NCBI GenBank assembly: GCA_934216625.1
Contig: CAKQCC010000002.1
Location: 1 to 37,610, forward strand
Source: an uncultured Lactobacillaceae bacterium
Lineage (GTDB): Bacteria > Bacillota > Bacilli > Lactobacillales > Lactobacillaceae
Direction: 5' to 3'
Length of the DNA: 37,610 bases
This document shows, in pieces, positions 1 through 8,004 of the stretch (within the stretch, counting starts at the first letter, position 1; each line of letters opens with the position of its first letter). A program made the translations under genes and the position numbers. The notes under the pieces were generated by a model. The model had not been told where the DNA came from. It saw only the letters and a list, made by a program, of their open reading frames with translations, and did no database searches.

Positions 1-1392
1 AGCCTGGTAGAATTGACGAGTTTCCAAGACCTTGTTTTGATGGCTCTTGACGGAGCCCAGCAATGATTTAATGGTCTTGATTAACTGATCCTGTTCAGGT
101 TTGGTCATGACACGGTAAAGGGCACCGGCGTCGGAATAATAATCTGGCTTATAATGGTAGTAATTGACTTTTCCGCTGACGTCGTACGGCTTGATCTTGG
201 CGCTGTGGTCTTCGACCGGACCGTTTTCGCCGTTCGGTTCGTAGTTAACGGAGTTGTCTTGCCCCTGGGCCATATAACCATCGCGCTCGTAGTTACTTGG
301 TCTGCCGTTACGCGGTCGGTTAACCGGCAGCTGCTCGAAATTAGCGCCTAACCGGTAACGCTGGGCGTCCTTATAAGCAAATAACCGGCCCTGCAATAAT
401 TTGTCCGGTGACGTTTCGATTCCGGGAACTAAATTAGCAGGGGAGAAGGCGGCTTCTTCAACGTCGTCAAAGTAGTTAGTCGGATTCTGATTGAGCGTGA
501 AGTAACCGACTTCGTGCAGTGGATAATCAGAATGGTTGACGACTTTTGTGACGTCAAAGAGGTCTTTCTTGTAGTGCAAGCCGGATTCGTACGGAATGAT
601 CTGTACGCAGACTTTCCAAGTTGGGTAGTTCTTGTGAGCAATCGCGTCGTACAGGTCTTTGATTAAATAGTCTGGATCTTGACCGGCAATTTTAGCAGCC
701 GTTTTGGCGGACATGTTTTTAACGCCTTGTTGACTGATGAAGTGATACTTGATCCAGTAGGCTTGACCGGCTTGGTTGACCCATTTATAAGTATGGCTGC
801 CGTAGCCGTTCATGGTGCGATAGCTAGCGGGTAAGCCACGGTCACCCATTAGATAGGTGACTTGGTGAACGGATTCCGGTGAGTGAGCCCAGAAGTCCCA
901 CTGCATGTCCTGGCTACGTAAGTGAGTTTGCGGATCGCGCTTTTGCGAATGAATGAAGTCGGGAAACTTTAACGGGTCGTTGATAAAGAAGACCGGCGTG
1001 TTGTTGCCGACGATGTCATAGTTACCTTCCCGGGTATAGAATTTCAGGGCAAAGCCCCGTACGTCACGGACGGTATCCGGATAACCGGCTTCACCGGCCA
1101 CTTCAGAAAATCGCGCCATCATTGGTGTCTTCTTACCCTTTTGACCGTTGAAAATGTCGGCTTTAGTGTACTTGCTCATGTCGTGAGTTAAGACGAAGAC
1201 ACCCTTTGCGCCGGCACCTTTAGCGTGAACGACCCGTTCCGGAATCCGTTCCCGGTTGAAGTGGGCGAGTTTTTCGATTAATTGGTAATCTTGCATCAGG
1301 ACTGGACCGCGTTTGCCAGCGGTTAACGAATGATTGTTGTTAGCCCATGGCTGACCGGCGGCGGTTCTAAGTTGCTTTTGATGTTTATCCAT
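1..1392 (-). CDS. katA: Haem catalase (KatA type), C-terminus cut by window edge
   Basis: The minus strand from 1392 to the left edge is one open frame of 464 codons, starting ATG behind an AGAAAGAAG ribosome site. It is a clade-type small-subunit haem catalase, which converts hydrogen peroxide to water and oxygen in the cytoplasm. Visible hallmarks are the LTAGKRGPVLMQD start, the catalytic His at residue 56 in RIPERVVHAKG, the distal-side Asn region GNNTPVFFINDPLKFPDF, and the proximal haem-ligand segment RLFAYKDAQRYRLG with its Tyr. Such proteins are usually about 480 residues, so some 15-25 C-terminal residues lie outside the window. Lactobacilli generally do not make haem, so activity would depend on haem taken from the environment (family knowledge, not seen here). 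It is divergent from ssb. Confidence 0.96.
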   Translation of the reverse strand, partial: MDKHQKQLRTAAGQPWANNNHSLTAGKRGPVLMQDYQLIEKLAHFNRERIPERVVHAKGAGAKGVFVLTHDMSKYTKADIFNGQKGKKTPMMARFSEVAGEAGYPDTVRDVRGFALKFYTREGNYDIVGNNTPVFFINDPLKFPDFIHSQKRDPQTHLRSQDMQWDFWAHSPESVHQVTYLMGDRGLPASYRTMNGYGSHTYKWVNQAGQAYWIKYHFISQQGVKNMSAKTAAKIAGQDPDYLIKDLYDAIAHKNYPTWKVCVQIIPYESGLHYKKDLFDVTKVVNHSDYPLHEVGYFTLNQNPTNYFDDVEEAAFSPANLVPGIETSPDKLLQGRLFAYKDAQRYRLGANFEQLPVNRPRNGRPSNYERDGYMAQGQDNSVNYEPNGENGPVEDHSAKIKPYDVSGKVNYYHYKPDYYSDAGALYRVMTKPEQDQLIKTIKSLLGSVKSHQNKVLETRQFYQA

Positions 1393-1422
1393 TAGATTAC
1401 TTCTTTCTAATTGCTGATTGGA

Positions 1423-1469
1423 ATTATTTCTTCGATTCAATTTTATCATTAATCATTATTTCTTCGAAA
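1423..1469 (-). promoter_or_regulatory. Probable katA promoter flanked by 13-bp direct repeats
   Basis: Read on the minus strand, an extended -10 (TGATAAAAT, core at 1440-1445) lies 18 bases from a weak -35 (TTTCGA, 1464-1469). The plus-strand word ATTATTTCTTCGA occurs twice without mismatch, at 1423-1435 and 1455-1467, 32 bases apart start to start, one copy on each side of the -10. The arrangement resembles a two-site operator, but I recognise no known regulator motif. Confidence 0.45.
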
Positions 1470-1568
1470 TGGTAGTTCGGTTTTCGTTTTCTTGAAATCT
1501 AAAATATGTTATTATTTTATATGTACAATATTTTGTTCCGTTAATTTCATGAAAGGACATGATTAACA

Positions 1569-2042
1569 ATGATGAACCAGATTGAATTAGTAGGCTATCT
1601 TAGTAATGATCCCCATATCAACAAGACTCGAGCGGGGGTCAAAGTAGCCAATTTTCCAGTAGTGGTCCCGAGTGATAATAAAAATAAAGCTGGTAATTAT
1701 CCAGAGGACTTGATTCGCTGCACGGCGTTCGGTAAGTTAGCTGACATCGTTAACAATTTTGCTAAAAAGAGTACCTTGGTCAGCGTGATCGGTCGCCTTG
1801 AATCAGGCCGATATACTGATAAGGAAACTGGTAAATCATATGATTCATATACCGTCCACGTCAGTCGCTTCACGGCTTTAGATTACCGTCGAAATTCACG
1901 GAACAATAATTATAATAATTCTAATTCTGCTGATCACAATGATCATTCTGAAAATTCAACTAATCATTCGGATTCTGATCAGCATAATAGTGATGCTACC
2001 AATAAAGGTTCAGTTTTTAAGCGAATTTTTAACACTAAGTAA
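1569..2042 (+). CDS. ssb: Single-stranded DNA-binding protein paralogue with atypical tail
   Basis: The first ~105 residues form an OB-fold Ssb domain (start MNQIELVGYLSNDP, then IRCTAFGKLAD, VIGRLESGRYTDKETGKSYDSYTVHVSRFTALD split over two strands). The domain binds single-stranded DNA. The remaining ~50 residues are a low-complexity Asn/Ser/His/Asp linker. The protein ends GSVFKRIFNTK, a basic tip, instead of the acidic DDDLPF-type tip that docks partner proteins in replicative Ssb. It is therefore likely an accessory paralogue (SsbB-like) and not the essential copy, which normally lies between rpsF and rpsR; neither is here. Two ATG codons follow in a row; I use the first, ten bases after AAGGA. 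A secreted CAP protein follows after 25 bases, perhaps in the same transcript. Confidence 0.88.
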   Translation: MMNQIELVGYLSNDPHINKTRAGVKVANFPVVVPSDNKNKAGNYPEDLIRCTAFGKLADIVNNFAKKSTLVSVIGRLESGRYTDKETGKSYDSYTVHVSRFTALDYRRNSRNNNYNNSNSADHNDHSENSTNHSDSDQHNSDATNKGSVFKRIFNTK

Positions 2043-2067
2043 AAATAACCAATAAGAAGTTTTACTA

Positions 2068-3018
2068 ATGAAACGCAAGTGTCGTTTTGAAATTGGTTTA
2101 GTTCTTTTTATCTTAATGTTCGGGGCCCAGGTTCCGTTAGTATCAAATGAACTGAGTGGAACCCCGACAGTCATTCAGGCGCGTCGAACCAGAAAAATTC
2201 GTCATCATCGGACTAAAAGGGTTCGGCATCGTCGTAAAAACGTTTTTCGTTACTTAGTGGGTCGTCACAGCCTTTATTTACTGAGTAATTATAATTTTAA
2301 ACAATTGAAGTCTGGTTCTGGTTATTCAGCCCGAAGCGGAATTCCCAAAGTTTTGGTACGAGTCCTTAAACGAGCTTGGGTAGCTGGTGATCGGTTCGAC
2401 CGAGTTACCAGTCATTTTGCGTTTGACCGCGGCTGGGTTTATCACGGTAATCTAAGCCGGTCCCGAAACGGTCGTGCTCACGGAATTAGTCTTAAGCATT
2501 TATTGTGGAAAGTTGATAGTCGACAATCCGGAAAAACGGCCTCACGCCGGCAAATTGCCGATTATTTGTGGGAAATGCAGAATCAAACCTTGAATGATTT
2601 GAATGCGGAACGGCATACTTACGGTTTGAGTCCGTTATCTGAAGCCACTTCTCTGGATCAAGTCGCTGGCGAACGAGCTCAACAGATTGCGTCAGACTTT
2701 ACGCATTATGATCCACAAGGTAATCCGTATTATTTAGATGACGCTAAACAGCTCGGCGTTAATTTGGCCGGCGCTTCCGGTGAGAACATTGCCGATGCCG
2801 GACTTGGTCGTAGCCAACTATCCGGTCGGAAGTACTTTAGTCGAAATGGTAATGACATGGCTAACATGGACAATAATGGAATGATGTATCACGATGCTGG
2901 TTCCCATTGGGGTCATCGTGAAAACATTTTGAATCGTGATTTTCATTATGTCGGAATCGGCACTTATCATGATCCAAATCGGAATATGTATTATCTTGCT
3001 GAAGACTTTTCGGAATAA
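2068..3018 (+). CDS. Secreted CAP/SCP-domain protein with Arg/His-rich N-terminal block
   Basis: The protein is 316 residues long. Residues 1-30 look like an export signal: basic start MKRK, then a hydrophobic core LVLFILMFGA. Residues 39-61 form a strongly cationic block with mixed Arg, Lys and His. From about residue 170 to the end is a CAP (SCP/PR-1) domain: LNDLNAERHTYGL, the alpha-helical ERAQQIASDFTHYDP, GENIA, and SHWGHRENILNRDFHYVGIG near the C-terminus. Bacterial CAP proteins of this kind are extracellular and of mostly unknown biochemistry. The ribosome site is weak (AGAAG, 8 bases before ATG). A second Arg-rich secreted protein follows 23 bases downstream, which suggests a shared transcript and perhaps a shared wall location. 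Confidence 0.82.
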   Translation: MKRKCRFEIGLVLFILMFGAQVPLVSNELSGTPTVIQARRTRKIRHHRTKRVRHRRKNVFRYLVGRHSLYLLSNYNFKQLKSGSGYSARSGIPKVLVRVLKRAWVAGDRFDRVTSHFAFDRGWVYHGNLSRSRNGRAHGISLKHLLWKVDSRQSGKTASRRQIADYLWEMQNQTLNDLNAERHTYGLSPLSEATSLDQVAGERAQQIASDFTHYDPQGNPYYLDDAKQLGVNLAGASGENIADAGLGRSQLSGRKYFSRNGNDMANMDNNGMMYHDAGSHWGHRENILNRDFHYVGIGTYHDPNRNMYYLAEDFSE

Positions 3019-3041
3019 TTTTTATTAGAGAGGGTTTTTAC

Positions 3042-3620
3042 ATGAAAAAGGAGTTTAAACGTGGTCTAATGACCGGAATTGCCGCAATTGCGTTGATGTT
3101 CCCGTTAGTAATGAACGGCAACGCTAGTGCTGATGTGAATCCAAGCGTTCCTCAGCGACAATCTCGGGTAACACCGAATTCCGCGGCCGACGAAAATTCC
3201 GGGGCGATTCAATCGGTTAATGATTTAGATAATCCTGGACCATCGGGATCTAAGGTTAATGTCAGATCTAGTCGTGCGGTTCGAAAACCAAGGACTAAGC
3301 GAAATCGCCGTAGCGCCAGAAAGACTCGACGGAGAATTCGTCGTCGCCGGACCCGTTTGAGTAAATCAAACCAGCAGAATAATCCAAAAACTAAAGTTTA
3401 TTACGTTGCTGGTAATCACGTCTACACTTTTTATTTAACAATCCCACAGAAACCAGCTTCAGTGACTAAAAAAACATTCAGTAAAGTCGCTAAACGGAAT
3501 TATCGCAAGGCAAAACGGTTAGTGGCTACTCTTAAAAAGACCAAAAATATTCAAACTAAGATGAAAGCTGAAAGAAAATTAACTAAATTGGAATTACCAA
3601 TCGTCAACATTACTTATTAA
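3042..3620 (+). CDS. Small secreted arginine-rich protein, unknown function
   Basis: I do not recognise the family. The 192-residue protein begins with a clear Sec signal peptide (MKKEFKRG, hydrophobic IAAIALMFPLVM, probable cleavage after ASA near residue 30). A polar stretch follows to about residue 75. Residues 81-105 then contain 14 Arg and 3 Lys in 25 positions. The remaining ~80 residues are Lys-rich with a possible amphipathic helix (KNYRKAKRLVATLKKTK-like region). The mature protein would be exceptionally basic, so binding to teichoic acids, the wall or extracellular nucleic acid is plausible, but this is inference. The ribosome site GAGAGGG precedes the ATG. The gene ends at the convergent TSUP gene, with a terminator between them. 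Confidence 0.75.
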   Translation: MKKEFKRGLMTGIAAIALMFPLVMNGNASADVNPSVPQRQSRVTPNSAADENSGAIQSVNDLDNPGPSGSKVNVRSSRAVRKPRTKRNRRSARKTRRRIRRRRTRLSKSNQQNNPKTKVYYVAGNHVYTFYLTIPQKPASVTKKTFSKVAKRNYRKAKRLVATLKKTKNIQTKMKAERKLTKLELPIVNITY

Positions 3621-3640
3621 TTGATGATTTAATTCATTAG

Positions 3641-4528
3641 CTAGCGCCTAAGATTAGTGGGGCGCTTTTTATTTTGCGCGTTGCTGCTGTGAAGTAAAGA
3701 AAATGCGGAATAGATTAGGATGATAATGACTAACCATTCGATTCCGCTAACGGCGAGGTGCTTAAAGATGAACGCCGCAATGATGACCCCCAGAACGCCC
3801 GCAACTGAGAACAGGGTTAGTTTTCTGGAGTAATCGTCCAACTTGATGAATTGCACGCCGCTGATTGCTAACGAAAAGGTTGAACTACACATCATGATGG
3901 GAAAAGCAGCGATCGGGTTCATGCCGACCGCGTAAATCGTTGCCATCGTGGGGGCGTAGCAACCGATCCCGATGTCGTCGAGCGCCCCGAAGATAAACAG
4001 CAGTCCGCCGGTCAAAATTAATTTGCTTCCGGACAATTGGGTTGCGGTGCCGTTAGTGACGATCAGGTTTAGTTTCCCGGCTAAAATAAATCCGCATGCG
4101 ATTAACAATCCCGCAATAATAAAATTCTTGATGATCTTTTGGGGAAGCCGGGTCACGAATTTAGTGCCCAAGTAAGCGCCCAGGGTTTGGCAAGCGACGC
4201 AGATGATTAAAGTCTTAAGACCAACCTTGACGTTTGAAATCATGATGATTGCCATGACACCGGTCGGAATTACGCACTGGGTGTTTAAGGTTCCCGGCAG
4301 TTTTTTGAGCGAAACCCACTTAGTTTTGTGATAGATTGCGGTTGAAAGGGCGAAATCAGAAATTCCGAGGGTCGAGAAGAAATAGATGACGGCGCTAGTG
4401 ATTGGTGACCAGTAATTATTAGCTGGTTCGGTCATGACTTGGTGGCGATGTCGCCACAAGTCGTCAGCTAAAATAATGACGTAATAAAGGTTAATGGCGA
4501 TAATGCTGCTAATGAGGATTGATTTCAT
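3641..4528 (-). CDS. TauE/SafE (TSUP) family membrane permease
   Basis: A 295-residue, strongly hydrophobic protein with about eight membrane segments in two halves, as in the TSUP/TauE-SafE family of putative anion or sulfite exporters. The repeat-type motif FGALDDIGIGCYAPTMATI and the earlier FFSTLGISDFALSTAI (both with a short polar turn ending in a helix) fit the two-fold family repeat. The substrate cannot be told from sequence. The start ATG has AAGGAAG eight bases upstream. The last codons (KKRPTNLRR) are encoded inside the terminator hairpin of the convergent gene. It is divergent from an MFS exporter, with 87 bases between the start codons. Confidence 0.82.
   Translation of the reverse strand: MKSILISSIIAINLYYVIILADDLWRHRHQVMTEPANNYWSPITSAVIYFFSTLGISDFALSTAIYHKTKWVSLKKLPGTLNTQCVIPTGVMAIIMISNVKVGLKTLIICVACQTLGAYLGTKFVTRLPQKIIKNFIIAGLLIACGFILAGKLNLIVTNGTATQLSGSKLILTGGLLFIFGALDDIGIGCYAPTMATIYAVGMNPIAAFPIMMCSSTFSLAISGVQFIKLDDYSRKLTLFSVAGVLGVIIAAFIFKHLAVSGIEWLVIIILIYSAFSLLHSSNAQNKKRPTNLRR
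3643..3675 (+). terminator. Terminator after the ssb/CAP/Arg-rich run
   Basis: A stem AGCGCC (3643-3648) pairs with GGCGCT (3661-3666) and is followed by TTTTTATTTT. It overlaps the last codons of the convergent TSUP permease gene, whose stop codon lies at 3641-3643. Confidence 0.7.
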
Positions 4529-4615
4529 TAAATTGGCTTCCTTAATCGAGTTGATAATTACATTTTACCCCGATTTTGAAGTCTGAACGTAATTTAATCG
4601 AAAGAAGTGATTGAA

Positions 4616-5842
4616 ATGGACGTTAACTGGCGCAGAAATTTATGGATCTTGTGGATCGCCACCACGATTGATGGGATTGCCTTTAGTGAAGTCATCCCGT
4701 TCTTGTCCCTTTACGTTGGTCAATTAGGTAATTTCTCGAAAGGCGAACTTTCGATCCTGAGCGGGATCGTTTACTCGGCTTCGTTTTTCGTGGTGTTCTT
4801 TACCGCCCCGATTTGGGGCCGCTTTGCCGATCGTCACGGACGCAAACGGATGGTCCTGCAAACTTCACTAGGTTCAGCCGTGACCTTATTTCTGATGGCT
4901 TTCGTGACGAACGCCTGGGAATTGATCGCGCTACGAACCCTGCAAGGCTTTTTCGCGGGAGTGATCCCGAACGCGACGGCGTTGGTGGCCACTGAAACAC
5001 CTAAGAAACACGCTGGCTACGCAATGGGCATCATCACGACTGGCTACATCGGCGGGATGCTGATTGGCCCGATCATCGGCGGTGTCTTGGCCCGGGTCTT
5101 GAGCATCCGAATTTCGTTTATGGTGACCGGTTGCTTGCTGTTCGCGTCTTTCTTGTTGAGTGCCGTGATGGTTAAGGAGAATTTTCATCCGGCCCAATCG
5201 AAGTCTAAATCATCACTTTTTAACCTGCATTTTTTGCGTGGCTTTCCGGATCCCAAGGTGGTGGCCTGGCTACTAGCTTCGACCGTTATGGTTCAGACCG
5301 GGCTCTTCTCAATTTACCCAATCATTAGTTTGTTGGTCAAGCAGTTAATGCACAACCGGGGCCCGATTACGATCGTAGCTGGAATTATTGCCTCATTGCC
5401 CGGCATCGCGATGTTTATGACCAGTTCGACCTTAGGCAAAATTAGTGATCACTACGGTGCAAACCGGGTCCTGATTCTAGGCTACTTATTTGCGGTCGCG
5501 TTTTACGTGCCGCAAACGTTTATCACCAGTCTAGTGATTTTGGGGATTTTCCGCTTTTTGGTTGGGATTTCCAACGCGGCGGTTTACCCGATTATCCAGA
5601 CCATGCTGACTAAGGCTTCACCGTCCGAATCAACCGGCTTAGTGTTCAGCATGAACCAGTCGGCCCAAGCGCTTGGTGCGGTGCTGGGCTCCATGATGGG
5701 CAGCGAAGTTGCTAGCTATTTTGGTTACAGCAGCGCTTTCATGTTGTCGGCAATTTTGCAGGGAATTAATTTGATTTTGATTTTGAAATTCGTTCCGGAA
5801 TTGCGTTGGAACGCTAAAAACATTTTGAATAGTCATTACTAG
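4616..5842 (+). CDS. MFS multidrug-type efflux transporter (DHA1 family)
   Basis: 408 residues with about twelve membrane helices. The loop between helices 2 and 3 carries the MFS motif A, GRFADRHGRKRM. The antiporter motif C region reads GYIGGMLIGPIIGGVLA in helix 5. Both point to a proton-coupled drug/H+ antiporter of the DHA1 group (relatives of NorA, PmrA and MdtG). Substrates cannot be inferred. An upstream in-frame GTG at 4607 overlaps the ribosome site; AAAGAAG six to eight bases before the ATG at 4616 decides for 4616. A small gene follows 11 bases after the stop and is probably co-transcribed. Confidence 0.9.
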   Translation: MDVNWRRNLWILWIATTIDGIAFSEVIPFLSLYVGQLGNFSKGELSILSGIVYSASFFVVFFTAPIWGRFADRHGRKRMVLQTSLGSAVTLFLMAFVTNAWELIALRTLQGFFAGVIPNATALVATETPKKHAGYAMGIITTGYIGGMLIGPIIGGVLARVLSIRISFMVTGCLLFASFLLSAVMVKENFHPAQSKSKSSLFNLHFLRGFPDPKVVAWLLASTVMVQTGLFSIYPIISLLVKQLMHNRGPITIVAGIIASLPGIAMFMTSSTLGKISDHYGANRVLILGYLFAVAFYVPQTFITSLVILGIFRFLVGISNAAVYPIIQTMLTKASPSESTGLVFSMNQSAQALGAVLGSMMGSEVASYFGYSSAFMLSAILQGINLILILKFVPELRWNAKNILNSHY

Positions 5843-5853
5843 GGGGCTTTTAG

Positions 5854-6300
5854 ATGTCAATGAAGCAAATCTTGACTAATCAGGAACATCATCACATTAC
5901 CGAATTAAAAGACAGTCGCTTACCGACTGAGGACCCGAAATTATTACAAAAACCAGCCAAAGATGTTGATCGTTCGGTCCTGAAGAAATTAATGATCAAG
6001 AGTCAGTACAAAGACGTCAACGAGGGCTATTACGTGGCTCATAAATCTTCTTACGACCCGAGCGACCAAACCTACGATGCGGATTTACCGTATGATCAAT
6101 GGCTGGATCAGTATGCGGATCAATTTTTACGAAATTTTGATCAAATTCGCCACGCCGCCCGCGTTCACTTCAAAAGTGAAATGACGGTTCGCTACTTTAT
6201 AGACTATTTTATCGCGATGCTGCACACCCAGTTTGTCAACGAAAATCACCAGCATCGTGGGAAACTAATCTGGGTTAACGGTTACGAAAAAGAAGCTTAA
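5854..6300 (+). CDS. Hypothetical cytoplasmic protein, 148 residues
   Basis: No signal peptide or membrane segment, and I do not recognise the family. The ATG follows AGGGGG at a good distance, and the gene sits 11 bases after the MFS exporter and before a strong terminator, so both probably form one transcript. The sequence is polar and charged, with a His cluster near the N-terminus (EHHHITELKDSR), a central DQWLDQYADQFLRNFDQIRHAA helix-like region, and an aromatic-rich MTVRYFIDYFIAMLHTQF segment. Possible roles include an accessory of the transporter, but nothing in the sequence shows that. Confidence 0.72.
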   Translation: MSMKQILTNQEHHHITELKDSRLPTEDPKLLQKPAKDVDRSVLKKLMIKSQYKDVNEGYYVAHKSSYDPSDQTYDADLPYDQWLDQYADQFLRNFDQIRHAARVHFKSEMTVRYFIDYFIAMLHTQFVNENHQHRGKLIWVNGYEKEA

Positions 6301-6321
6301 TTAAATAAAAACGATGTAAAT

Positions 6322-6358
6322 AAAAACCGTCGTTAAGTTAATGCTTAACGGCGGTTTT
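6322..6358. terminator. Bidirectional terminator between convergent genes
   Basis: The stem arms AAAACCGTCGTTAAG and CTTAACGGCGGTTTT (one G-T pair) enclose a six-base loop. A-runs on the left and T-runs on the right let it serve the 5854-6300 gene on the plus strand and the permease ending at 6380 on the minus strand. Confidence 0.88.
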
Positions 6359-6379
6359 GGTTTAGAAATCATCGATTAT

Positions 6380-7828
6380 TTAATAATTTTTTCGGTTAGC
6401 ACGGCTAACTTTGAACTGGTTAAGTTTAGAGTGTTTAACGCTGTACATAAAGTAAACGATCATTCCGATCACGAACCAACAAGCTGCGTAGGTTTTGGCG
6501 ATTGAACTCAATCCAAAAAAGACGATCAGCGTGACCAAAAACGCAACGGCTGGCTCGAACGGATAGAACGGAACTTTAAAGCTGGGGTCGGGTAAATCAT
6601 TGCCTTCTCGTTTACGCAAAGCATAAACTCCGAGTGATACAATCATGAACGCCACTAGGGTTCCGGCTGAAATCACTTGTGACAAAGTCTGAAATGATAA
6701 CAACGCCCCCAAAATGATGCTGCCGATCGTGACGGTTAGTAAAGCGTTGTTTGGCAACCGGTGACGATTAATTTTACCGAAGTAGGAAGGCACCATGCCG
6801 TCCCGGCCGAATGAATATAACAGCCGTGAACTTGCCAGGATAAAACTAATTAACGCGGTAAACATTCCGAGTACCGCAATGCCTTGGACGAAGTCGGCAA
6901 CTAATACGCAGTGGATCGCTCGCAAAGCCCAACCGACTGGCTCGGCGTTGTTCGCGTAATCGGTGTATTTAAACATCCCGACTAGCACTAGCGAAACCGC
7001 GATGAACATGATTGCGGCTGCGGTAATCGCACCGGTAATGGCAAACGGCACTGATTTCTTTGGATTTCGAGCCTCACCCGCATTCGCTGCGACGGTCCCG
7101 AAACCGGTGTACGAAATAAACAGCATCGATGTCCCGGCGTAAATACCTTGCCAGCCACCGAACGTGGTTCCAATTCGGTGTGCTGGAATGAACGGGTGAT
7201 AATTAGTGGAGTGAAGGGCACTGGCCCCGACCAGTACGAAGATGACGACCGCTAGCACTTTTAAGATTACTAACGCGTTCTCAACTTTACTGGTTTGGGT
7301 ATCACCGCGAGAAACTAACCACGCCACCAGCGCGATGACGATTAGTGCGATAATGTCTACGTAACCGCCTTTGACGCCAATCGGGTTCGCTAACGATTTG
7401 GGGATGGTTAGCCCAACCGAGCTTAATAATCCTCGCAAGTTGTTGGAAATTCCGGAAGCTTGGAAGGCAATCGAAATAAAGAACTCAGCTAACAGGGCCC
7501 AACCGACGATCCAGCCCCAGAAGTGACCGAACAGGACGTTGATCCAAGAATATCCGGCCCCGGTAAACGGCATTGATGAAGCCATCTCGGAATAGTTCAT
7601 GGCGACTAGGCCGGCAGCAATCGCGTCGATAATAAAAGAAATTGCGACCGCGGGACCGGTATGTTCAGCAGCCACAATTCCGGGTAATGTAAAAATGGAG
7701 ATTGAAATTAGCGTTCCAATCCCTAGTGCTAATAAATCTTTAGTGGTTAATGTCTTGTTTAGGTGCGAATCCTTTTTTTGATAAATTCGTGGATCCGCTT
7801 TTCGGTTAATTGTGTGCCAAAGTTTCAT
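6380..7828 (-). CDS. Amino-acid permease, cationic amino-acid transporter (CAT/YfnA) type
   Basis: 482 residues with about twelve membrane helices of the APC superfamily. The N-terminus (LNKTLTTKDLLALGIGTLISISIFTLPG) and the motifs GPAVAISFIIDAIAAGLVAMNYSEMAS and YTGFGTVAANAGEARNPKKSVPFAI match the CAT subfamily (YfnA-like), which takes up amino acids with protons. The substrate is not readable. AGGAAGC lies ten bases before the ATG. The transcript starts from a consensus promoter at about 8000, so the leader is about 170 nucleotides and contains a possible 25-codon leader peptide and an inverted repeat touching the ribosome site. Regulation at the translational level is therefore possible. 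Confidence 0.92.
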   Translation of the reverse strand: MKLWHTINRKADPRIYQKKDSHLNKTLTTKDLLALGIGTLISISIFTLPGIVAAEHTGPAVAISFIIDAIAAGLVAMNYSEMASSMPFTGAGYSWINVLFGHFWGWIVGWALLAEFFISIAFQASGISNNLRGLLSSVGLTIPKSLANPIGVKGGYVDIIALIVIALVAWLVSRGDTQTSKVENALVILKVLAVVIFVLVGASALHSTNYHPFIPAHRIGTTFGGWQGIYAGTSMLFISYTGFGTVAANAGEARNPKKSVPFAITGAITAAAIMFIAVSLVLVGMFKYTDYANNAEPVGWALRAIHCVLVADFVQGIAVLGMFTALISFILASSRLLYSFGRDGMVPSYFGKINRHRLPNNALLTVTIGSIILGALLSFQTLSQVISAGTLVAFMIVSLGVYALRKREGNDLPDPSFKVPFYPFEPAVAFLVTLIVFFGLSSIAKTYAACWFVIGMIVYFMYSVKHSKLNQFKVSRANRKNY

Positions 7829-7844
7829 TGATAAAACAGCTTCC

Positions 7845-7868
7845 TAATTTAAAACCGGGCTTAAATTA
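7845..7868 (-). repeat. Inverted repeat beside the permease ribosome site
   Basis: TAATTTAA (7845-7852) and TTAAATTA (7861-7868) are perfect complements around an eight-base GC-rich loop. In the RNA, the 3' arm directly touches the GGAAG ribosome site of the 6380-7828 gene (7840-7844). A second copy of TAATTTAA lies in the last codons of the upstream leader frame (7908-7915 region), so two alternative pairings are possible. Confidence 0.5.
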
Positions 7869-7896
7869 AAAATGGTTACGCAAAATCGTAATAAGA

Positions 7897-7974
7897 TTAA
7901 GCTAGATTTAAATTAGAAGCCAGTTCGGGCGGCCTAAATTTAATTAAAACGAAACGATTTAGAACAACGTTCAA
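7897..7974 (-). CDS. Possible 25-residue leader peptide of the permease mRNA
   Basis: Just after the promoter, a full AAGGAGG ribosome site (minus strand, 7981-7988) stands eight bases before TTG at 7974. The frame runs MNVVLNRFVLIKFRPPELAS and five more residues to TAA at 7897. Such a strong ribosome site far upstream of the permease start (7828) is hard to explain otherwise. The peptide has no recognised family. Its own stop lies 68 bases before the permease ATG, with a short hairpin (TTACG/CGTAA) and an inverted repeat in between. A regulatory leader is my inference. Confidence 0.4.
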   Translation of the reverse strand: MNVVLNRFVLIKFRPPELASNLNLA

Positions 7975-8004
7975 TTAAAAGACCTCCTTACTTATATAAA
8001 CTTA

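Noticed and set aside
154..641. Open frames on both strands inside the left-edge region
   Set aside because: They overlap the catalase frame, which has all family motifs over 464 codons; they are shadows.
1921..2035. Repeated GATCA/ATGATCATT words near the end of ssb
   Set aside because: They arise from the Asn/Asp/His/Ser low-complexity linker codons and show no fixed period.
4800..5860. Several minus- and plus-strand frames inside the MFS gene
   Set aside because: Arg/Pro/Ser-rich translations typical of antisense frames, no ribosome sites, and fully covered by a clear transporter gene.
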